A DNA stretch of 64,000 nt from Micromonospora coriariae (GTDB lineage Bacteria; Actinomycetota; Actinomycetes; Mycobacteriales; Micromonosporaceae), in contig NZ_LT607412.1 of assembly GCF_900091455.1 (NCBI RefSeq), positions 4,092,001 to 4,156,000 of the forward strand, in the 5' to 3' direction. Below, one piece after another: positions 17,110 through 25,816 of the stretch. Under the pieces are notes generated by a model, which saw nothing but the letters and a program-made list of their open reading frames with translations, had not been told where the DNA came from and made no database searches. Positions within the stretch are counted from its first letter, which is position 1. Each line of letters opens with the position of its first letter. Both the position numbers and the translations under genes were made by a program.

Positions 17110-18552
17110 TCAGGCCGGGGACTCGGTACGGTCTCCCGCCCACGTGGTGTGGAACGAGCCCTCGCGGTCGACACGCTGGTAGGTGTGCGCGCCGAAGTTG
17201 TCCCGCAGGCCCTGGATCAGCGCGGCCGGCAGGCGCTCGGCGCGCAGCGCGTCGAAGTACGCCAGCGACGACGAGAACGCCGGGGTCGGGACTCCGGCCC
17301 GGGCCGCGTCGGCCACCACCCGCCGCCAGCTCGGCACGCCGGCGCCGACCGCCTCGGCGAAGTACGGAGCCACAAGCAGCGTGGGCAGCTCGGGCTGCTC
17401 GTCGTACGCCTCGCGGATCCGGTCCAGGAAGCGGGCCCGGATGATGCAGCCACCCCGCCAGATGGTCGCCGTGCCACCGAGGTCGATGTCCCAGTCGTAC
17501 TCCTGGCTGCCGGCGCGGATGTGGTCGAAGCCCTGCGCGTACGCGACGATCTTCGAGGCGAGCAGTGCCCGGCGGACGTCCTCGATGAACGCCTCCCGGT
17601 CGGCCACCTGCCACTTCTCACCGGCGTCCGGGAACGCCCGCTGGGCCGCCTCGCGCTGGTCGACGTGCCCGGAGAGGGAGCGGGCGAAGGTCGCCTCGGC
17701 GATCCCGGTGATCGGTACGCCCAGATCGAGCGCGCTCTGCACAGTCCACCGCCCGGTGCCCTTCTGCTCGGCCCGGTCCAGCACCACGTCGACGAAGGGC
17801 TGGCCGGTGGCCGCGTCGCGGTGGGCCAGCACGTCGGCGGTGATCTCGATGAGGAAGGACTCCAGCTCGCCGCCGTTCCACCCCCGGAAGATCTCCGCGA
17901 TCTCCGCCGGCTCCGCGCCCAGTCCGGCGCGGAGCAGGTCGTACGCCTCGGCGATGAGCTGCATGTCGGCGTACTCGATGCCGTTGTGCACCATCTTGAC
18001 GAAGTGCCCGGCGCCGTCCGGCCCGATGTGCCGGCAGCACGGCACCCCGTCCACGTGGGCGGAGATCTTCTCGAACATCGGCCCGAGCTTGGCGTACGAC
18101 TCGACCGAACCACCCGGCATGATGCTCGGCCCGAGCAGCGCGCCCTCCTCGCCGCCGGAGACGCCGGTGCCCACGAAGTGCAGACCGTGGGTGCGCAGCG
18201 CCTCCTCACGGCGGCGGGTGTCGGCGAAGTGGGCGTTGCCGCAGTCCACGACGATGTCGCCCTCCTCCAGCAGGGGCACCAGCTCGTCGATCACCGCGTC
18301 GGTGGGCGCACCCGCCTTGACCATCACGATCACCGCCCGGGGCCGTTCCAGCGACGCCACGAAGTCGGCCATCGACTCGCCGGGCACGAAGGTGCCCTCG
18401 TCGCCGTGCTCCGCGATCAGGCTGCGGGTGCGCTCAGGCGAACGGTTGTGCACCGCCACGGTGAAGCCGTTGCGGGCCAGGTTGCGGGCCAGGTTGCGGC
18501 CCATCACCGCCAGCCCCGTCACGCCGATCTGCGCGGTCGCCTGCTCAGCCAT
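17110..18552 (-). CDS. gnd: 6-phosphogluconate dehydrogenase, NADP-type, decarboxylating
   Basis: Predicted 480 aa, the long form of the enzyme. The Rossmann motif is IGVTGLAVMGRNLARNLARNGF with NRSPER after the second strand (NADP type). The substrate site is GVSGGEEGALLGPSIMPGG, and the catalytic Lys region is HFVKMVHNGIEYADMQLI. The C-terminal helical domain carries GGTATIWRGGCIIR. It oxidises 6-phosphogluconate to ribulose 5-phosphate in the pentose phosphate pathway. ATG 18552 is used; a GTG at 18564 adds four residues and lies hard against the GAGAGG ribosome site. Confidence 0.96.
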   Translation of the reverse strand: MAEQATAQIGVTGLAVMGRNLARNLARNGFTVAVHNRSPERTRSLIAEHGDEGTFVPGESMADFVASLERPRAVIVMVKAGAPTDAVIDELVPLLEEGDIVVDCGNAHFADTRRREEALRTHGLHFVGTGVSGGEEGALLGPSIMPGGSVESYAKLGPMFEKISAHVDGVPCCRHIGPDGAGHFVKMVHNGIEYADMQLIAEAYDLLRAGLGAEPAEIAEIFRGWNGGELESFLIEITADVLAHRDAATGQPFVDVVLDRAEQKGTGRWTVQSALDLGVPITGIAEATFARSLSGHVDQREAAQRAFPDAGEKWQVADREAFIEDVRRALLASKIVAYAQGFDHIRAGSQEYDWDIDLGGTATIWRGGCIIRARFLDRIREAYDEQPELPTLLVAPYFAEAVGAGVPSWRRVVADAARAGVPTPAFSSSLAYFDALRAERLPAALIQGLRDNFGAHTYQRVDREGSFHTTWAGDRTESPA

Positions 18553-18997
18553 CCGTGCCGCCACCTCTCACCGTCGTACTGCCGTGTTGCGACCGTATCG
18601 CGGTGCGCGGCGGAGCGGGCCGCCTCGTCGACAGCCGGTGATCGGCCGGTGGCGCTCAGCCCCGGCCAGCTGATTCTCCGCGCGGTCACCATCGCGGTGG
18701 GCGCGTCGGCAGCGGGCCGCCGATGTTGCCAGGAAAACCGGGTGCGCCGGTACCCGCCCACCCGATAGCGTGCGGGCATGCGCAACTGACGCCCCACTTC
18801 CGAGCCGGCCCGCTGCCCCGCGCCGCGGTCCGTGCGCTCCCGGGCGTCCCGCATCCCCACCCGCCGCGCGGCGGTGCCGGCCCTGCCCCACCCCGGTGAG
18901 CAGTCCCTTCCCTCTCGACCGTCGCGGCGCGACGGTCACCAGCTGAGCCGATCGAGCGCGGGAACCGCGTTGACGGTCGGCACCGAAGGAGGCCCGG

Positions 18998-19354
18998 ATG
19001 CCTGCCAGGCGAAACCCGAAGAAGAAGTCGTCCCGTACCCCCGCACCGACGCCGCCCGGCACCGGGCCGGCGGCTGGCCGCGGCCCGCTGCCGGCTCTGC
19101 CGATCCACCCCGACCTGCCGGCCCTGACGGTCGAGTCGGCCCTGCCGGTCGGGGTGCCGCCGGCGATCGACGTGCCGGTGGTGGTCGACGTGCCGGCGGC
19201 GCTGGACGTGCCACCGGTGGCCGACGCATCGCTGGCGGCCGGCCGGCCGGCGGCGCCGAAGGCCGGACCGCCGCAGGCCGGGGCAGGCCGCTCCGCTGGC
19301 GGCAAGAGCCAGCGAGCCGGTCAACCGCGCCGCTACGCCTTCCGCCGCAGCTGA
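18998..19354 (+). CDS. Hypothetical low-complexity protein, 118 aa
   Basis: A good ribosome site (GAAGGAGG) 6-7 nt before the ATG supports translation. The product begins with a basic stretch (MPARRNPKKKSS), then Pro/Ala-rich sequence with a recurring V-P/D-V-P pattern (IDVPVVVDVPAALDVPP), and ends with basic RYAFRRS. No signal peptide, helix-rich domain or catalytic motif is visible and no family is recognised. The 445-nt stretch before it (18553-18997) holds the gnd 5' region and nothing else recognisable. Confidence 0.5.
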   Translation: MPARRNPKKKSSRTPAPTPPGTGPAAGRGPLPALPIHPDLPALTVESALPVGVPPAIDVPVVVDVPAALDVPPVADASLAAGRPAAPKAGPPQAGAGRSAGGKSQRAGQPRRYAFRRS

Positions 19355-19378
19355 CCGGCCCCGACCCGCGAGATCTCA

Positions 19379-19414
19379 CGGTTGCCGCCTCCGCAGCGGC
19401 GGGGGCGGCAACCG
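19379..19414. terminator. Two-way stem-loop between convergent genes
   Basis: Perfect 11-bp arms CGGTTGCCGCC (19379-19389) and GGCGGCAACCG (19404-19414) around a 14-nt loop. It lies between the 118-aa gene and the end of the ECF operon. Confidence 0.6.
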
Positions 19415-19432
19415 CAGGATCGTGGGGGAGGG

Positions 19433-20248
19433 TCAGCCGAGCAGGGGGCGGAAGGTGCCGAGCAGCACGCTCACCGTCAGGGCCGCGCCGGCCAGCGCGA
19501 CCGCTCCGGCGATGAGCAGTCCGTCGGCGGGGCCGAAGGGCTGACGGCGGGCCACGGTGCGGGGCGTTCCGGCGTCGAAACCGCGGGCGTCCATCGCCAC
19601 GGCCAGCCGGGTGCCCCGGCGGATCGCCCCGACCAGCAGCGCGAACGCGGTCGAAGCGAACAGCCGCAGCTTCGCCGCCGGGTTACGTCCGGCATCGACG
19701 CCCCGTGCCCGACGGGCCATGCTGATCATCTGCCACTCCTGACCGAGCAGCGGTACCAGCCGGAACGCGGCCAGTGCCCCGATGGCGAACCGGGCCGGCG
19801 CCTTCGCGTTCTGGATCAGCGCGTCGGCCAGGTCGGTGGGGTCGGTGGTGGCGAACACTATGACGCCGGGCAGGGCGACCGCGAGCACCCGCAGGATCAG
19901 GCCGAGCGCGGTGAGCAGCACTCCGGTGGTCACCAGCACCGGCCCCGCGTCCAGCAGGACCCGGCCGGACCGGTCGGAGGCGAAGAGCACCAGGGTGACC
20001 AGGATGCCGACGGCGCTGACCAGCAGCGGCCACGCCCGCCGGGCCAGCACGCCGTAACGGATGCCGAACAGCGGCAGCACGGCGAGTTCGACGGCGATGG
20101 CGATCGCCGGGGCCACCGGGTCCAAAGTGGCCAGCAGGGTGAACGAGAACACCAGCGCGGCCGCCACCTTCGCCACCGGGTTACGGCGGGCCAGCGGCGC
20201 ACCGGGCACGGCGACCGGCTCGATGCTGATCATCGAGCGGCCGGTCAC
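19433..20248 (-). CDS. ECF transporter transmembrane (T) component
   Basis: Predicted 271 aa with about six hydrophobic segments. It has the EcfT/CbiQ features: RNPVAKVAAALVFSF near the start, and the coupling motif MISMARRARGVDAGR and VAMDARGFDAGTPR, whose A-R-G signatures contact the ATPases. GTG 20248 overlaps the stop of the ATPase gene (GTGA); an ATG at 20233 is the alternative. It is the shared membrane coupling subunit of the importer encoded with the two genes upstream in the operon. Confidence 0.9.
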   Translation of the reverse strand: MTGRSMISIEPVAVPGAPLARRNPVAKVAAALVFSFTLLATLDPVAPAIAIAVELAVLPLFGIRYGVLARRAWPLLVSAVGILVTLVLFASDRSGRVLLDAGPVLVTTGVLLTALGLILRVLAVALPGVIVFATTDPTDLADALIQNAKAPARFAIGALAAFRLVPLLGQEWQMISMARRARGVDAGRNPAAKLRLFASTAFALLVGAIRRGTRLAVAMDARGFDAGTPRTVARRQPFGPADGLLIAGAVALAGAALTVSVLLGTFRPLLG

Positions 20249-21660
20249 GATCGCTCCAGGGTGACGGTTCGGTCGGCGAGCGCGGCGACGAAGTCCGGGT
20301 CGTGGGTCACGGTGACCACGCCGTGCCCGGCGTCGCGGAGGTCGGCGAAGAGGTCGACCAGCTCCCGCCAGGTCCGCCGGTCCTGACCGAATGTGGGTTC
20401 GTCGCAGATCAGCAGGCGGGGGGCGGTGGCCAGGGCGGTCGCCACGCTCAGCCGCCGGGCCTCTCCACCGGAGAGGGTGTACGGGTTGGCTGCGGCGAGC
20501 CGGGTCAGCCGCAGCCGGTCCAGCAGCCCCGCCACGGTCTCCGTGACGGCCGCCTCGGGCTGGCCGGTCCGACGCGGGCCGAGCGCCAGCTCGTCGAAGA
20601 CGGTGCTGGTGACGAACTGGTGCTCCGGATCCTGGAAGACCGACCCGATCCGCCGGGCCAACGCGGGCGCCCGCCACCGGTGCGGCGCGGTGCGGTGGTC
20701 CGGCCCGGCCAGCTCGGCGGACGCGGTGACCCGGCCGGCGCCCGGCCGGAGCAGCCCACCGAGCAGCAGCGCGAGAGTCGACTTGCCGGCCCCGTTCGGC
20801 CCGCGCACGGCGAGCGCCTCCCCGGCGCGTACCACCAGGTCGGTGGGGGCCAGCCGGGGCGGCAGGCCGAGCCGGTCGGCGGTGAGCAGCAGCTCGCCGG
20901 GGGCTGCGGGCCCCCGCCGGGTGGCGACGGGATGACCCGGCACCCAGACGCCCTCCGCGGCGAGGGCGGCGCCGTGCGCCGCGAAGACCGCCTCCGGCGG
21001 GCCGTCCGCGCGGACCCCGCCGCCGGGCTCCAGGACGACCACCCGGTCGACCAGCGGGAGCGCCTCGGCGACCCGGTGCTCGACCAGGATCAGCGTGGTG
21101 TCGGCGTCCAGCGCGCCGGCCACCGCCCGCCGGACGAGGTCGGCCCCGGCCGGGTCGAGGTTGGCTGTCGGCTCGTCGAGCAGCAGCAGGCCGGGGCGCA
21201 GGGCCAGCGCACCGGCGAGGGCGAGGCGTTGCTGCTCGCCGCCGGAGAGCGCGGCGGTGGGCCGGTCCCGGTCGTACGGGAAGCCGACCCGGCGCAGCGC
21301 CTCGTCCACCCGGGGCCAGATCTCGCCCGCCGGCACCCCCCGGTTCTCCAGCCCGAAGGCGACGTCGTCGCCACTGCGGGCCATCACCAGCTGGGTCTCC
21401 GGGTCCTGAAAGACGATGCCGACCCGTTCCCGGCCCTTGCGCGGGTCGAGCCCGTCGATCTCGACGGTGCCCTCCTGCTCGCCGGAGTCCTCGGGCAGCA
21501 GCCCGGCCAGCGCGCTGAGCAGCGTGCTCTTGCCGGCCCCCGACGGACCGAGCAACAACACCCGCTCCCCGGCCTCGACCCGCAGGTCCACGCCGCGCAC
21601 GGCCCACGCCCGGCGCCCGGCGTGCCGCCACCCGAACCCCCGCAGCTGAACCCCGCTCAC
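20245..21660 (-). CDS. ECF transporter ATPase, two fused ABC domains
   Basis: Predicted 471 aa containing two complete ABC ATPase domains in one chain. Domain 1 has Walker A GPSGAGKST (38-46), signature LSGGEQQR (138-145) and Walker B LLLLDEPT. Domain 2 has Walker A GPNGAGKST (287-295), signature LSGGEARR (396-403) and LLICDEPT. Fused EcfA-EcfA' chains of this kind accompany YkoE-type S components. The start is GTG 21660 or the adjacent GTG 21663 after a GGGGGG stretch. It powers vitamin-precursor uptake together with the T and S components. Confidence 0.92.
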   Translation of the reverse strand: MSGVQLRGFGWRHAGRRAWAVRGVDLRVEAGERVLLLGPSGAGKSTLLSALAGLLPEDSGEQEGTVEIDGLDPRKGRERVGIVFQDPETQLVMARSGDDVAFGLENRGVPAGEIWPRVDEALRRVGFPYDRDRPTAALSGGEQQRLALAGALALRPGLLLLDEPTANLDPAGADLVRRAVAGALDADTTLILVEHRVAEALPLVDRVVVLEPGGGVRADGPPEAVFAAHGAALAAEGVWVPGHPVATRRGPAAPGELLLTADRLGLPPRLAPTDLVVRAGEALAVRGPNGAGKSTLALLLGGLLRPGAGRVTASAELAGPDHRTAPHRWRAPALARRIGSVFQDPEHQFVTSTVFDELALGPRRTGQPEAAVTETVAGLLDRLRLTRLAAANPYTLSGGEARRLSVATALATAPRLLICDEPTFGQDRRTWRELVDLFADLRDAGHGVVTVTHDPDFVAALADRTVTLERS

Positions 21661-21698
21661 CACACCCCCCAGCCCCGCCGCCGGCTCCACCCTGCCCC

Positions 21699-21759
21699 GT
21701 CGATCATGAGGTTGGCGGCACTTCCGGAGATCCACCCGAGGGCCAACCTCATGATCGAC
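21699..21759. repeat. R2 hairpin repeat, copy P3
   Basis: Perfect 18-bp arms (GTCGATCATGAGGTTGGC and its complement, 21699-21716 and 21742-21759) around a 25-nt loop containing GGAGATCCAC. The loop core is shared with P1 and P2 but the arm sequence differs apart from the GTCGATC ends. It lies in the 109-nt gap between the S-component and ATPase genes of one operon, so it could attenuate or protect the ECF mRNA. Confidence 0.8.
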
Positions 21760-21769
21760 ACGGGTGGGG

Positions 21770-22360
21770 TCAGATGGCGGCGCGGTCGCGGGCGACCGGG
21801 AAGCGGTCCAGGACGCCGGTGTTGGCCAGGGCGCGGGTCAGGACCCAACCGCCGACGCCGGCGATCACGGTGGCGCTGACGATGGTGAGCAGCGCGTACG
21901 GAACGCGGTAGTCGGCCAGGTCGTACTCGGCGTTCCAGACGAAGAAGTCGAACAGCGCGGCGCTGAGTCCGGTCAGCGCACCGGCCACCACCGCGGACGG
22001 CAGCCGGAACGAGCGGTACCGGAAGGCCGCGAAGGCCAGCTCGGCGCCGAGGCCCTGCACGATGCCCTGCGGGATCACCGTGCCGGCCCACTGGCTGCCC
22101 AGCAGCGCGGAGAGTACCGCGGCGACCGTCTCGCAGTAGAGCGCGGCGCCGGGCTTGCGAATGACCAGGCCGCCGACCACGGCCGGCATCAGCCAGACGC
22201 CGTAGATCAGGGTCTGCGCCGGCGGGAAGAAGGCGAACGCGCCCTCGGTGGCGCTCCACACCAGGCCCCAGGCCCAGAAGATGACGCCGAAGGCGACCGC
22301 GATCACCGAGGCGACCACGATGTCGATGGTGCGCCAGCGGTTGGTGTCGCTGTGGTTCAT
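21770..22360 (-). CDS. ykoE: ECF transporter S component, YkoE-like (thiamine precursor)
   Basis: Predicted 196 aa, integral membrane. The N-terminus WRTIDIVVASVIAVAFGVIFWAWG and the block MPAVVGGLVIRKPGAALYCE followed by PQGIVQGLGAELAFAAFRY match the YkoE family of S components, which bind thiamine or its pyrimidine precursor. Six hydrophobic segments are visible. A TPP riboswitch stands upstream on the same strand, which supports the vitamin B1 assignment. The fused ATPase and T component follow. Confidence 0.88.
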   Translation of the reverse strand: MNHSDTNRWRTIDIVVASVIAVAFGVIFWAWGLVWSATEGAFAFFPPAQTLIYGVWLMPAVVGGLVIRKPGAALYCETVAAVLSALLGSQWAGTVIPQGIVQGLGAELAFAAFRYRSFRLPSAVVAGALTGLSAALFDFFVWNAEYDLADYRVPYALLTIVSATVIAGVGGWVLTRALANTGVLDRFPVARDRAAI

Positions 22361-22451
22361 GTGAATGCTCCCAGTCCTGACTGCGAACCAGGAGAAGACG
22401 CACGCCGCGCGCCCGGTGGCACCGGACGGCGGCGCGGCTGGAGGTCGACCG

Positions 22452-22538
<87 letters not shown>

Positions 22539-22634
22539 GTGAAGTTGTCTCGCTGACGCTAGCACCGACCAGGGGTACCGGCCCAGCAGGGCGTCCGCCC
22601 GACGCAGCGTCCGGTTCAGGAGACTTGGGCTGGG

Positions 22635-22640
22635 TAGGCT
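22635..22640 (+). promoter_or_regulatory. -10 box TAGGCT of the hydrolase operon
   Basis: TAGGCT, then 7 nt, then ATG 22648 without a ribosome site: a predicted leaderless promoter for the hydrolase-AAC(3)-SIS operon. It lies beside, and is divergent from, the riboswitch promoter region. Confidence 0.5.
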
Positions 22641-22647
22641 GACGATC

Positions 22648-23478
22648 ATGCGGGTTGACGCACGGGGTTTCACGTTCGACGTACGCGCCGGTGGCCCACC
22701 GGACGGCGCGCCCGTCCTGCTGCTGCACGGCTTCCCCCAGCACTCCGGCGAGTGGGACGAGGTCGCCACCGCGCTGCACGCCGCCGGGTTGCGCACGTAC
22801 GCGCTGGACCAGCGGGGCTACTCGCCGGGCGCCCGGCCGGCGGCTGTCCCCGACTACCGGATCCCCGAACTGGTCACCGACGCGGTGGCGGTGCTGGACG
22901 CGCTCGGGCTGGACGCCGTCCACCTGGTCGGCCACGACTGGGGAGCGATCGTGGCCTGGGCGCTGGCCGCCCGGCACCCCGAGCGGGTCCGTACGCTGAC
23001 CGCGGTGTCCGTGCCACATCCGGCGGCCATGGCGCACGCGCTCGCCACCGACGGCCAGCAGAAGGCGCGCTCGTCGTACATCGCGCTGTTCCGCAAGCCG
23101 GGCAAGGCGGAGAAGGTGCTGCTGGCGTGGAACGCCACCGCACTGCGCAAGCTGCTCACCGGGGTGGGCGACGCGTCCCGCGTGGACCACTACGCCGACC
23201 CGATGCGCGAGCCGGGCGCGCTCACCGCGGCGCTGAACTGGTATCGGGCGATGTCCCGCGCAGACCTGGCCGGCGTCGGCCCGGTCGCGGTTCCCACCAC
23301 GTACGTGTGGAGCGACCGGGACATCGCCATCGGCCGGACCGCCGCCGAGGCGTGCGCCGCCAACGTCACCGGGGACTACCGCTTCGTCCAACTACCCGGC
23401 GTGAGCCACTGGATCCCGGACGCCGCGCCCGGTCCGCTGGCCGAGGCGATCCTGGCCAGAACCAGCGGAACGGCCTGA
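22648..23478 (+). CDS. Alpha/beta hydrolase, epoxide hydrolase/dehalogenase-like
   Basis: Predicted 276 aa. HGFPQHSGEWDE is the oxyanion region, GHDWGA carries an aspartate nucleophile (rather than serine), SDRDIAIG offers the acid, and GVSHWIPDAAP supplies the catalytic histidine. An Asp nucleophile in HDWG is typical of soluble epoxide hydrolases and haloalkane dehalogenases. The natural substrate is unknown. It begins a three-gene operon: the next gene starts 3 nt after its stop. Confidence 0.88.
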   Translation: MRVDARGFTFDVRAGGPPDGAPVLLLHGFPQHSGEWDEVATALHAAGLRTYALDQRGYSPGARPAAVPDYRIPELVTDAVAVLDALGLDAVHLVGHDWGAIVAWALAARHPERVRTLTAVSVPHPAAMAHALATDGQQKARSSYIALFRKPGKAEKVLLAWNATALRKLLTGVGDASRVDHYADPMREPGALTAALNWYRAMSRADLAGVGPVAVPTTYVWSDRDIAIGRTAAEACAANVTGDYRFVQLPGVSHWIPDAAPGPLAEAILARTSGTA

Positions 23479-23481
23479 GCC

Positions 23482-24309
23482 ATGTCGGCCGAGAAGAACA
23501 CCATGACGATGGACAGCGGCGGGCCGGGCACCCGACGCTCGATCGCCGCGCAACTGCGCATGCTGGGCGTACGCCCCGGCGGGACGCTGCTGGTGCACGC
23601 CGGGCTGCGTCAGCTGGGTTTCGTCTGCGGCGGGCCGCAGGCGCTGGTGCTCGCCCTGCGCGACGCGCTCGGCCCGGACGGCACGATCGTGGTGCCCACC
23701 CACACCCCGGACAACAGCGACCCCGCGCAGTGGCGCGACCCGCCGGTGCCGGTGGACTGGTGGCCGCTGATCCGCGCCGAGATGCCCGGATTCGATCCGG
23801 CGGTCACCCCGAGCCGCTTCATGGGCGTGTTGGCCGAGACGGTCCGCTGCTGGCCCGGAGCGCTGCGCAGCTCGCATCCCCACGTGTCGTTCGCCGCCCT
23901 CGGTCCGGCCGCCGAACAGGTGGTGGCCGGGCACACCCGGGCCGACATGCTCGGCGAGGGCTCCCCGCTGGCCCGGCTCTACGACCTCGACGCCCACGTG
24001 CTGCTGCTCGGTGTGGACCACGGGGTGAACACCTCGCTGCACCTGGCCGAGTACCGGCTTCCGGCACCACCCCGCGAGCAGTTGGGCGCCGCGATACGCA
24101 CCGCTGACGGTGGCCGCGAATGGGTGTGGTGGCAGGACGTACGGCTCGACGAGACCGACTTCGACGCGTTGGGCCGGGACCTGGAGGCGACCGGGGCGGT
24201 CCGTACCGCACGGGTCGGCACCGGGACCGGGAGGTTGATGCGTCAGCGGGCGGCGGTCGACTTCGCAGTGGGATGGTTCGCCCGCAACCGGACAACGGAG
24301 GACGCATGA
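23482..24309 (+). CDS. Aminoglycoside 3-N-acetyltransferase family protein
   Basis: Predicted 275 aa, matching the AAC(3)/antibiotic N-acetyltransferase family. LLVHAGLRQLGFVCGG corresponds to the HSSLSSLG-like block, then IVVPTHTPDNSDPAQW, FMGVLAETVRCWPGALRSSHPHVSFAALGP with the conserved SSHP histidine, and GVDHGVNTSLHLAEYR. Enzymes of this family acetylate the 3-amino group of deoxystreptamine antibiotics using acetyl-CoA, but many genomic members have other amines as substrates. Base composition does not differ from the neighbours. Its ATGA overlap with the SIS gene argues for a shared pathway rather than recent gain. Confidence 0.87.
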   Translation: MSAEKNTMTMDSGGPGTRRSIAAQLRMLGVRPGGTLLVHAGLRQLGFVCGGPQALVLALRDALGPDGTIVVPTHTPDNSDPAQWRDPPVPVDWWPLIRAEMPGFDPAVTPSRFMGVLAETVRCWPGALRSSHPHVSFAALGPAAEQVVAGHTRADMLGEGSPLARLYDLDAHVLLLGVDHGVNTSLHLAEYRLPAPPREQLGAAIRTADGGREWVWWQDVRLDETDFDALGRDLEATGAVRTARVGTGTGRLMRQRAAVDFAVGWFARNRTTEDA

Positions 24310-25055
24310 CGGTGAGTGCCGAGGACTACCTGGCCGTGGTGACCGAGACGATCGGCCGGGTGGCCGAGAGCCAGCGGGCGGCGGTGGGGCGGGCCGCCGA
24401 CCTGATCGCCGACGCGGTGCGTGCCGACGGTGTGGTGCACGCCTTCGGCACCGGGCACTCCGAGGCCCTGGCGATGGAGATCGCTGGCCGGGCGGGCGGT
24501 CTGGTGCCGACCAACCGGATCGCGCTGCGTGACCTGGTGCTGCTCGGCGGCGAACCGGCCGACCGGCTCGGCCCGCTGCTGGAGCGGGACCCGGCGGTGG
24601 CGCACCGGCTGTACGAGCTGGCCCCGGTGCGGCCCAGCGACGTCTTCGTGCTCGCGTCGAACTCCGGGGTCAACGGCGCGATGGTGGAGTTCGCCACGCT
24701 CGTCAAACAGCACGGCCATGGGCTGGTGGCGATCACCTCCGCACAGCACTCCGGCCGGATGACCTCCCGCCACCCGTCCGGGCGCAAGCTGGCGGACCTC
24801 GCCGACGTGGTGCTCGACAACGGCGCACCGTACGGCGACGCGACGTTGCCGCTGCCCGACGGTGGCACGGTGGGCGCGGTCTCCTCGATCACGGCGGCGC
24901 TGCTGGCCCAGCAGGTCACCGTGGAGGTGGTGGCCAGGTTGCTGGCCGCGGGGGAGCGGCCCCCGGTCTACCTGTCGGCGAACATCCCGGACGGCGACGC
25001 CCACAACGCGGCGCTGGAGGCCCGGTACGCGGGCCGCATCCGGCGCGGCGCCTGA
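24306..25055 (+). CDS. SIS-domain sugar-phosphate protein, UPF0309-like
   Basis: Predicted 249 aa. The SIS phosphosugar fold is seen in GVVHAFGTGHSEALAMEIAGRAGG, DVFVLASNSGVNGAMVEFATLVKQHGH and GLVAITSAQHS. The overall layout resembles the UPF0309/GmhA-like group that binds amino-sugar phosphates. The ATG overlaps the stop of the AAC(3)-like gene. Together they suggest processing of an amino sugar or its acylated form; the exact reaction is unknown. Confidence 0.85.
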   Translation: MTVSAEDYLAVVTETIGRVAESQRAAVGRAADLIADAVRADGVVHAFGTGHSEALAMEIAGRAGGLVPTNRIALRDLVLLGGEPADRLGPLLERDPAVAHRLYELAPVRPSDVFVLASNSGVNGAMVEFATLVKQHGHGLVAITSAQHSGRMTSRHPSGRKLADLADVVLDNGAPYGDATLPLPDGGTVGAVSSITAALLAQQVTVEVVARLLAAGERPPVYLSANIPDGDAHNAALEARYAGRIRRGA

Positions 25056-25194
25056 GGCTCGTCCGGGCGGTGCCGGTGTCCCGGTGACGGGCCGGGAGGG
25101 CTCGTGAACCCGTTTCGCACCCGACCGGGTGGGGCACTTGCCTTGCCGGCGGCAGCCCGTACCGCTGGCAGTACCGTCTCACCGGAGGTAGCGC

Positions 25195-25695
25195 GTGTCC
25201 AAGGAGACCGAGAAGCAGCGTTGGCAGCGCAACTTCGCCGACCTGTTGCAGGAGCTGCGGGTCGCCCAGACCGGCGTGCAGATCCTTTTCGCCTTCCTGC
25301 TCACCCTGCCGTTCAGCAACGGGTTCACCCGCACCAACGAGTTCCAGCGGGACGTCTACATCGTCGCGTTGCTCGCCGCGGCCGCCGCCACCGCGCTGAT
25401 CATCTCGCCGGTGGCGTTCCACCGGGCGCTGTTCCGGCAGGGGCGCAAGCCGGAGCTGGTCCGGTTCGCGCACCGGATGGCCACCGGCGGGCTCGCCTTC
25501 ATGCTGATCTCCATGGTCAGCGCGGTGCTGCTGATCACCGACTTCGTGCTGGACCGGCCGATCGCGTTCGTGCTCAGCGCGCTGGCCGGGCTCTGGTTCC
25601 TCACCTTCTGGCTGATCCTGCCGTTCTCCCGACGCAGTTGGGGCGACGACGACATCGACGACGACGATGACGACCCACGCACCCTCGCCAACTGA
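25195..25695 (+). CDS. DUF6328-like membrane protein
   Basis: Predicted 166 aa. The cytoplasmic N-terminus KETEKQRWQRNFADLLQELR is followed by QTGVQILFAFLLTLPF and three more hydrophobic helices (VYIVALLAAAAATALI, GLAFMLISMVSAVLLI, FVLSALAGLWFLTFWLIL). The tail is strongly acidic (DDDIDDDDDD). This layout fits the DUF6328 family of unknown function. GTG is preceded by CCGGAGGTAG. The preceding 139-nt gap shows no clear element beyond this ribosome site. Confidence 0.75.
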   Translation: MSKETEKQRWQRNFADLLQELRVAQTGVQILFAFLLTLPFSNGFTRTNEFQRDVYIVALLAAAAATALIISPVAFHRALFRQGRKPELVRFAHRMATGGLAFMLISMVSAVLLITDFVLDRPIAFVLSALAGLWFLTFWLILPFSRRSWGDDDIDDDDDDPRTLAN

Positions 25696-25816
25696 GACCG
25701 GCGACCGGGTATCGAACTCGATCTTCACGGACCGCTACCCCTGAGTAACACCCGGGGGTAGCGTGACGGTAGTCGCGCACGTCGACGCAGCCGCACCGAG
25801 GTTCGAGGGGGCAGCC

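Noticed and set aside
23482..24309. AAC(3)-like gene as a recently acquired resistance gene
   Set aside because: GC content and codon use match the neighbours, it overlaps the next gene, and no integron, transposon or repeat borders it.
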